A stretch of 64,000 nt of DNA from Odontocerum albicorne. Taxonomy: Eukaryota > Arthropoda > Insecta > Trichoptera > Odontoceridae. Below the pieces are notes generated by a model. It was not told the DNA's origin, did not search any database, and worked only from the letters and a program-made list of their open reading frames with translations. The stretch spans positions 35,173,199-35,237,198 of the forward strand of contig OX463849.1 in assembly GCA_949825065.1 (NCBI GenBank). Reading direction: 5' to 3'. Below are positions 57,401-64,000 of the stretch, one piece after another; within the stretch, counting starts at the first letter, position 1; each line of letters opens with the position of its first letter. Position numbers and translations under genes: made by a program.

Positions 57401-57404
57401 TTTG

Positions 57405-58015
57405 TATGATTTTTATTATGTATCGAATTTTCCAGATTTATTCTCATGTGTACATTTTTATTTCTAATATAAATTGCAATATTTTTTTACAAAATTAGTG
57501 ATACCCTATCATTGCGAGTGAATTTCAAAAAAAATACGAGGGAAAAATGTAAGCAATAACGAAGTTAATTTCTAGGGAACATATCGAATGTCACGGTCAG
57601 CAAGTAAGGTTTGTTTATTTAAAAAATATATATATTTCGACTAAAGAGGGGCAGTCAATATGGTGGGCCCTGTCCACTAATTCGGTTATCGATTATTCTC
57701 AGTTAGCAGAGAGGGATTAGAAAACTCTTCACTAAGTAGATTTAAATGGTTAATGGGTTTCTTAGTGGTTAATAGGTCTCTTATTTACTTTTTTTTCATT
57801 CTTATATTACTGCTTAACTATTTCAATGCAACATATTGTGTCGTGGTTTTTTTTATGTGTGAACATCATTTCTCATTTGTCATTTTACTTTCGTAAAATT
57901 TGGACTCCTTTTTTTCGATCTTGCTGACAGTTAACCTGAGGTGGTATATGTGGGTTTACTTTTTATTTTGTTTTCTGCCATACGTTTTTGTTTTTCTATT
58001 TATCCTTTAATCTAG
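57405..58015. other. no gene recognised
   Basis: AT-rich, with no supported feature. Confidence 0.4.
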
Positions 58016-58017
58016 AT

Positions 58018-58440
58018 ATGCGAGGGTATGGGATGGAAGCCCCCCGATGCCCTTGCGGTTGGGCTCGCTCTACATTGGTGGGGTGTATCTCGGCCGGGGG
58101 AATGTTTGTGTGATAAGCCCGGACCTTTTAATGTCTTCTCTCTTGAATGTATTTTTTTTTGTCATCTATTTATTTTCTGTGTTTTTTTATCTTCTTATTC
58201 TACATGTTCAAGGGTGTGGGCTGAAAAACATCTGGTGTCCCCGTGGCTGGGCTCGCCCTATATTGTTGGGGTGTAACTCGGCCGGGAGGATGTTATTAGA
58301 TGAGGCCAGACCTTTTGATAGCTTCTGTTTTTTTATGTATTATCTTTTTAATGTGTTCTTGAAATATATCTAAATGTATTATGTACATACTATGTTGCTA
58401 TCAATAAACCTGTATTTTTTATTATTATTTATTATTATTA
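58018..58440 (+). repeat. family E repeat, two tandem copies of a 3' end
   Basis: Copy 1 (58018-58160) and copy 2 (58205-58440) share GGGCTCGC(T/C)CTA, ATTGGTGGGGTGTATCTCGG, CCGGG and GGACCTTTT. Copy 2 ends ATGTTGCTATCAATAAACC, with an AATAAA signal, and an ATT-rich tail. This is the form expected of the 3' ends of a retrotransposon; no coding part is present. Confidence 0.75.
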
Positions 58441-58444
58441 TTAT

Positions 58445-60390
58445 TTTTAAATATTTTTATATAGCAGATTTATTATTTCGTAGTATTTCTTATAGCTTTT
58501 GTTCCTGAAGATGGTGTTGAGTACCCATTAACGTGTCTACTGGGTGATGATAAAAAGTAACAATTTAGTTTTAATTGTAACAAAATCTTAAACAGTAAGA
58601 AGGAACATAACGATATTATTGGGAATCGTATGGGTGTTAATGATTAGAAATATTTTGAGCAGTAATAACTGTTTATTTTTTCTTAAACGACAATAAGAAT
58701 TGAGCACATCTGAATGAACCAGGAAGATCGCTCTAAATTCGAACCGAATGAGTGAAATCTTATAAAATATTGAAATAATTTAGAAAAAAAACGTAATTTA
58801 AATATTTTAACAAAGAGTTGAATATCTTTTGAATCATTTTGTTGAGGTAAATTGGCCAAACATGCCCTTTTATCTTGAATGAGCTTTAACAGTAGCTGGT
58901 CTTAGCAATGTTATAGATAGATTTCTTCTGAAATTTTGGAAGGTTGAAAATTTACATAACTGTGAGATATTTTTTAAATGTATATTTTTTAAATATTTAC
59001 ATTATATTGTAAGTTAACAGCCTAATGAGTAATTTCGACCACTAAATGATGGTATAGTAATATTTTTGAGTAATACGGTAGTCAAATTTAACTAACTGAC
59101 TTGGTGACTTTGTTGAACAAAACTTCTATTCAACAAACACCCAATTCAATCAATAAGTCATGGTGCAAAAGTTAAAAAAAGGTTATATTATGTTAATGTT
59201 TTAATCAAATAATCTTTTTAACTGAAAAATGCTTTTAATTAAAACGAATCAGTTTCGTCTTACAAAAGAATTAACAAAATTTTAAGTTTTTTAGGGGCTT
59301 AATTTTAAATATTAAATTTGATAAATTTGTATTATTCATATTATCGTTTAAAACGATAAAACAAAAGTTTTCTTACGAAAAAATCTAATCAATTTTACTA
59401 TCCATTTCTTTCATTCCATAAGCGAATATGTTATGTGGTGATTAGTTGAAAGAATTCGTATATTAACATCTACTTTTTATATTTTTGTATAATTTGGATA
59501 GTACCATCTTACCTTAATGAAATTGAATCCAATGATTGAAACTGTCAATCATCTGTCAGTCACTGCATCTCGATTATACCAGCGTTATATTTTTTCACAT
59601 TAATTACTTATCACATTTTTTTTATTTTCTTAACTAATGTTTTTAGAAACGTTTCGTGTATAACATTAGAAGGATCAAAGCTATTTACAAATCTTAGAAC
59701 TTTTGTAACATAGTCCAAATCTTTGGATTCATATCTACAAATATATTGTTAAATGCGCTCTTCATTTACACTTTACTCGAGAGAGAGAGAGAGAGAGAAA
59801 GAGAAGAAAGTTCTATAAGTGATTTTCAATGTGTTTACGTGTGTACCAAGTATGCATTTTATGTCAGGAAATACATTGTTCACTGTTGTGTCATCTATGG
59901 ACATCTGATTCTTGGCGTTGCAATCGCTAATTATTTGTTTTTATTGTTCAAGACAAACATAATTAATTTTTATTTTTATTTTATTATATAATATACATAG
60001 TTACATAACGAAACAGAACTATGACAGATTAAATAAAATCGCGTTGCGAAATCGTTTCTTAAAATGACTAATACGCTTCTGTTTTCCTATTACACATATG
60101 TTGAGAACTGAGAGAGAATATCGAATCACCAATCAATTTTCTGTATTATTTGTTGTTTGATTTTATAATGATGACCATGATATGGACTTCATATCTTGTT
60201 ATTGATGATATTTTTTCATCTCAATAATCATTTTTTTCAAATCTGTACGAAAAATGTAACACGAGAATACGGAAAATATTAATTGCATTGTTTTAAAATA
60301 AAAACCTCGGCATGTAATAAGAAAAACGCGTACCTGTGATTGGTCATTTAAATGTATTTTACAAGTGAGTTTTGTATCATTATATTTAAT
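58445..60390. other. no gene recognised
   Basis: AT-rich. A (GA)n run of about 25 bases lies at 59777-59805. Confidence 0.45.
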
Positions 60391-60394
60391 GTAG

Positions 60395-61060
60395 AAAAAC
60401 TGGAGCAGACTGATGAGTAATGTTGTATGGGCAGTTTGTTAACGTGGGATGGGCGAGATGAAAGGGATATTGAAAGAAGGGTAGCGACAGGAAACAAGGT
60501 AAACGAAGCACTTAATGTTATAAACAACCACTGTGCAATATCAACAGTAGCAAAAATTACAATAGATAATAGTATGTTAGTGTCCACCTCAACGTATGGA
60601 AGAGAAACTTGGACTTGGTCGAAGGAAAATATTAATGCTGTGAAGATGCGTGCACTAAGGAAAACGTATGTAGTTTCAATGTGTAAAAGAAGGTGAAATT
60701 AAGAAATCAGAAATTAATGTATGGATAAAATGGGTGTTTTAAGTAAGATGAAAAAAAGAGCTTTAATATAGTTTAACCGTGTGAATAAAATGAACGATGA
60801 AATAAACTATTAAAAATTATAAACGTATGGAAGTGAAATTGGTCTTGACAGAGAATGAATAAAAGTAAATATATGTAAGGTTGAATGAAGACATCAGAAA
60901 AGCTAAAGTGAGAATATGAATCATAGAAAATTGTGCATGACGAAATGTGTGAATGTGGAAAAGGCGAAAGTTGTATGCTTGGATAGGAAAGTTTGGAGAT
61001 ATGTCATAGCCTACCCCTCCCCCACCCCCAAGGGACACGGCCTGATGATACGTATGTATG
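60395..61060 (+). mobile_element. RTE-like LINE, older copy
   Basis: The 89-codon frame 60427-60696 keeps GSLLTWDGRDERDIERRVAT (GSVFSDDGRVxRDIERRVAI in the family), GNKVNEALNVINN and YGRETWTWSKENINAVKMRAL. The rest is degraded to a CATAGCCTACCCCTCCCCCA end with a CGTATGTATGTACATG tail. Confidence 0.85.
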
Positions 61061-61128
61061 TACATGTATCTTTTTGAGCTTTCCGAGTATTAGGTTTGTT
61101 GTAACTTATGCTCACTTTGAGTATTTTT

Positions 61129-61394
61129 GAGTCAATTATACCATCATGTTTTTTTGAGTCAATTATACTATCATGTTTTTTTGTGTCAATTATACCATCA
61201 TGTTTTTTTGTGTCAATTATACCATCATTTTTTTTTTTTGAGTCAATTATACCATCATGTTTTTTTGAGTCAATTATACCGTCATGTTTTTTTGAGTCAA
61301 TTATACCGTCATGTTTTTTTGAGTCAATTATACCGTCATGTTTTTTTGAGTCAATTATACCGTCATGTTTTTTTGAGTCAATTATACCGTCAGG
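61129..61394. repeat. 27-bp minisatellite, ten copies
   Basis: Unit TTTTTTTGAGTCAATTATAC plus C(A/G)TCATG. The first copies have CCATC and the later ones CCGTC. The open frames across it are read-throughs. Confidence 0.97.
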
Positions 61395-61624
61395 TTTTTT
61401 TATAAAAATTGTAGTTTAAAAGTCGTCTAATCTCAAAACTCATACATTAGTGCTGGTAATTTGTTTTTATATTTTAAACCACTTTGTTGAAGTAAATTGA
61501 CCAAACATGCCCTGCAATCTTCGTTCACAATTTCAACATAATAATTTATATAAGTATGTTTGCTGTATTTAAATAAATAAAACATACAAACTCAAATCAA
61601 AATATTGCAACTTTTAATCTATTG

Positions 61625-61815
61625 TTTCAGACCAGGCAGTACACTCACTCAACCTAAACTCTAATGCGTTACTTGTTACATATCGAAAGATCTACAAAAA
61701 AATGTATGTTAGTTCGTTTTCCTTTAGTAAGTTTTATGTGGTTTTCTTATCAAATATGTTTTTTTCTAAACATATGCCGATGCGGGGAAGTTTCTAATAT
61801 ATTGGGGTTAGATAC
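61625..61815 (+). repeat. family C repeat
   Basis: CTCTAATGCGTTACTTGTTA, TTTCCTTTAGTAAGTTTTA, TGTGGTTTTCTTATC and CATATGCCGATGCGGGGAAG. Confidence 0.7.
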
Positions 61816-61837
61816 TAACTTCCGATCTTTTTTTTTT

Positions 61838-61940
61838 TTTTACCTGGCGAGTGTATTGCCATGTGGCAATCTTTTCCAACCAACCAAAAAGATGTTTTTA
61901 TAGGCTTTAAGTGTTAACCAGACTGAAATCTTTACACTGA
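61838..61940 (-). mobile_element. SINE body
   Basis: TACCTGGCGAGTGTATTGCC, ACCAACCAAAAAGATG and TTAAGTGTTAACCAGACTG are the reverse of the SINE body. Confidence 0.8.
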
Positions 61941-61974
61941 ACTTAAATATATAACTCAACTTAAATATGGTACA

Positions 61975-62140
61975 TGTCCTCAGTGAGATACAGGAAAAAG
62001 CCTAGTTTACTGGGAACACGACAAATGAAAGGCAACAAACCCAGATCCATTAAAATGGTGTGTCCCAATTAAATTACCTTTAGTTTTTTTCGCAAATTGT
62101 GTATATTTCTTGTCACGTGTAAATAAAATAAAATATTTAT
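61975..62140 (+). repeat. 3' UTR piece of the CR1/Jockey-like LINE
   Basis: CTCAGTGAGATACAGGAAAA, GCCTAGTTTACTGGGAAC, AAACCCAGATCCATTAAAAT, TCGCAAATTGTGTATATTTC and a TAAATAAAATAAAA tail, collinear with 29640-29830. Confidence 0.85.
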
Positions 62141-62144
62141 TTTG

Positions 62145-62668
62145 CAATATTTTTAATGTCTTCAAAAGTGGATTCAACTCCCAAGTTAGAAAAAGGTCTT
62201 GAAAAGAATCTGCACTCTAAATGCATTGTATATTATTTTGTATGTTATTTTCTTAATTGTTCTGAATGTCTTAACTTGAAAAAATATCACTCTTTATATA
62301 ACAGAAGTGTAGCCAACCTGAAAAAAAGACTTTAAATTAAAAATATTTTTTCCATTATTTTTTTAAACAAAAACTTCGTAAATCGAGTTATTTTATTTAC
62401 TATGAAATCTAATAACGAAAATTAAGTTAATGAAAAAGGTTTCGGACAGTGGAAGGGAGTTTGAAAAATATAAAAGGAATAACCCCGATGCTGGGAACCC
62501 TAAGGGAGGTAGAGAGTATGTATGTCTGCATGTAGGACTAATGAGATAGTGATACACGGTTTCAAATTTCAAATATACTCGTACAAGTGATTTGTCCTTT
62601 ACATAGTTTTGCAGTAAATTTAACTTTCAAATACTCGTATGTACATACGTTTATTTAAATTGTTATTT
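62145..62668. other. no gene recognised
   Basis: AT-rich; TACTCGTA at 62576 and 62632. Confidence 0.4.
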
Positions 62669-62669
62669 T

Positions 62670-62885
62670 ACAAAGGGGTAAAGCAAGGTTGTGTTGTCAC
62701 CCTGGTTGTTTAATATTTACATCATGTGTAAATGAACTACAGAGGTCAATAAGTGGCATACAAATGTGGAATGGGAATGTGTGTATATTGGTGTATGCTG
62801 ATATGACATGATAGTGTTAGCAGAGTATGATAACTAAACGAGAGATGCGAAGAGAAAGATCTAAGAATGAATGGTGCGAAATTCA
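62670..62885 (+). mobile_element. RT core fragment of the RTE-like LINE
   Basis: KGVKQGCVVTL (equivalent to RQGCVLSP), VNELQRSISGI-like, MWNGNVCILVYAD followed by a small deletion in the second D of YADD, then IVLAEYDN and a KREDLRMN-like block. This shows that the dispersed tails belong to an element with a conventional reverse transcriptase. Confidence 0.8.
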
Positions 62886-62887
62886 AA

Positions 62888-63648
62888 GATCTATTAGATT
62901 TCATCCAGCAAAATGCTCGAAAAACTTGAATAATTTTTGTTAAATTTACAAACTATGTAATACGCAAATATAAATTCTGCTATGAAAATGGAAACACATG
63001 TTAAGACAGTGGAAAATAAATACTGTATTTATGTATCGCAGAATATACCTTTTGGCTTATTTTGCATTTATAAACTTACACATACAGCTCATTCAATTTG
63101 AAGGGTTTTTATTTAAATTACATTTTTTTTAATCTTCCCAAATATGTATTCCACTAACTTTTTCATTGTACATGTTGGATGATATTTCATCGTTTGTCCT
63201 TGTATTTGCTCAGTTCTCTCTATCAAAATATTATTTCTAAATCCCAAAAAAAACATGTTTACTATAATCTGTTTTACTATTAAAAATGGTATCATCTATG
63301 TTTCAATATAGATATATGTTTCAATATGTCTCAATATAGAGATATGTTTCAATATAGAGATACATATTTTATTTCAAAAAGTTGTTGACTTATATTGTAC
63401 TTCGAACATTTTTTTTTGATTTGCGATATAATAAAGCTGTAATATTTTACCACCATTCTCCTATTTCCCTTTATTTTATTCGGGGTTTGCGTGACGAGTC
63501 GCCTGTCTCCATAGATATATTCAGAATATCTCCGGAGACACGTTTATATCACTCAAGTCTTTGTTGATGATATACTTCCACAGCTTTTTTGGATGATTTT
63601 ATTCTCTATTTTCAGAAACTTTATTTTCTAGTTTCTGATTTCCCATAA
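62888..63648. other. no gene recognised
   Basis: A weak resemblance to the TTCAAATTGAG terminal repeat occurs at 63088-63110. A short GATATGTTTCAATATA repeat lies at 63310-63360. Confidence 0.35.
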
Positions 63649-63649
63649 A

Positions 63650-63885
63650 TAAATAAATAAAATAAATAATAGGTTTATTGATAGCAACATAGTGTGTACA
63701 GATTATATTTTAAATAACACTTCTAAAACACATAAATTGCAGATAATACATTAAATACAGAAGCTATCAAAAGGTCTGGGCTCATCTAATAACATCCCCT
63801 CGGCCAAGATACACCCCACCAATATAGGGCGAACCCAGCCACGGGGACACCAGATGTTTTTCAGCCCACACCCTAAACTAAATAC
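63650..63885 (-). repeat. family E repeat
   Basis: On the minus strand: GGGTGTGGGCTGAAAAACAT, TGGTGTCCCCGTGGCTGGGT, the ATATTGGTGGGGTGTATCTT block, GAGCCCAGACCTTTTGATAG and GTTGCTATCAATAAACC with an ATTT-rich tail. It is complete compared with 58205-58440. Confidence 0.8.
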
Positions 63886-64000
63886 AGCTGGTTCCTTTTG
63901 TACAGTTTCACCGAAGTTTAGTATCTTTCAATGTTAGTGAGATTGGACTAACTGTCAGTGTTACTTTCAATCCTTATTTTGCATTTCTTGCTCACTCCTA

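Noticed and set aside
58028..58373. Two frames of 82 and 108 codons
   Set aside because: They are translations of the family E 3' ends, which recur non-coding at 15.1 and 63.8 kb.
61108..61419. Two 92-103 codon frames with repeating peptides
   Set aside because: They only reflect the 27-bp array; both frames stay open because the unit lacks stops.

Overview
The window looks like intergenic, transposon-rich nuclear DNA of an arthropod, most likely an insect. It is AT-rich (roughly one third G+C by eye). It is full of degraded non-LTR retrotransposon tails, tRNA-derived SINEs, mariner and hAT elements, long (TA)n tracts and at least a dozen minisatellites. No bacterial gene organisation is present. 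I found no convincing host protein-coding gene: almost every open frame is a fragment of a mobile element, an antisense shadow or a read-through of a tandem repeat.

The commonest component is a LINE of RTE-like character. Its reading frame ends almost at the 3' end, with tails in GTAT-type simple repeat. About 20 5'-truncated, stop-ridden copies lie on both strands, from about 5.8 kb to 62.9 kb. Two retain reverse-transcriptase landmarks: a YADD box at 34.08 kb, and an RQGCVxSP-like plus YAD block at 62.7 kb. A CR1/Jockey-like LINE end is at 29.6-30.6 kb, and two further copies of its 3' UTR are at 38.8 and 62.0 kb. About two dozen tRNA-headed SINE copies are scattered throughout. Unnamed interspersed families (called C, E, F and G here) recur three or more times each, except F (two loci).

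DNA transposons: a near full-length rosa-like mariner at 27.76-29.02 kb (one frame, two internal stops, third catalytic Asp deleted) is nested in a family C repeat. A shortened mariner with clear TIRs and TA duplication is at 23.01-23.95 kb. A deletion derivative of another DDE element with TIRs is at 35.24-35.77 kb, nested in an RTE-like copy. Two non-autonomous hAT elements are at 42.87-43.21 kb (exact 8-bp target duplication) and 45.54-45.80 kb (decayed).

Most unusual signal: the 8-mer TACTCGTA (reverse complement TACGAGTA) occurs exactly 26 times in 64 kb, where base composition predicts about two or three. In four places comparison with homologous repeats or conserved protein motifs shows that it arose by insertion of exactly six bases (CTCG plus TA) at a pre-existing TA: inside the mariner transposase, inside two different LINE frames and inside a family C repeat. 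This is what a TA-duplicating micro-insertion or an excision footprint would look like. The nearby mariner whose left terminal repeat starts TA-CGAG is a possible but unproven source. Other structures worth checking are a 73-bp near-perfect palindrome at 44.95 kb, two inverted Penelope-like modules at 16.7 and 52.2 kb, and higher-order minisatellites at 32.6 and 43.9 kb.
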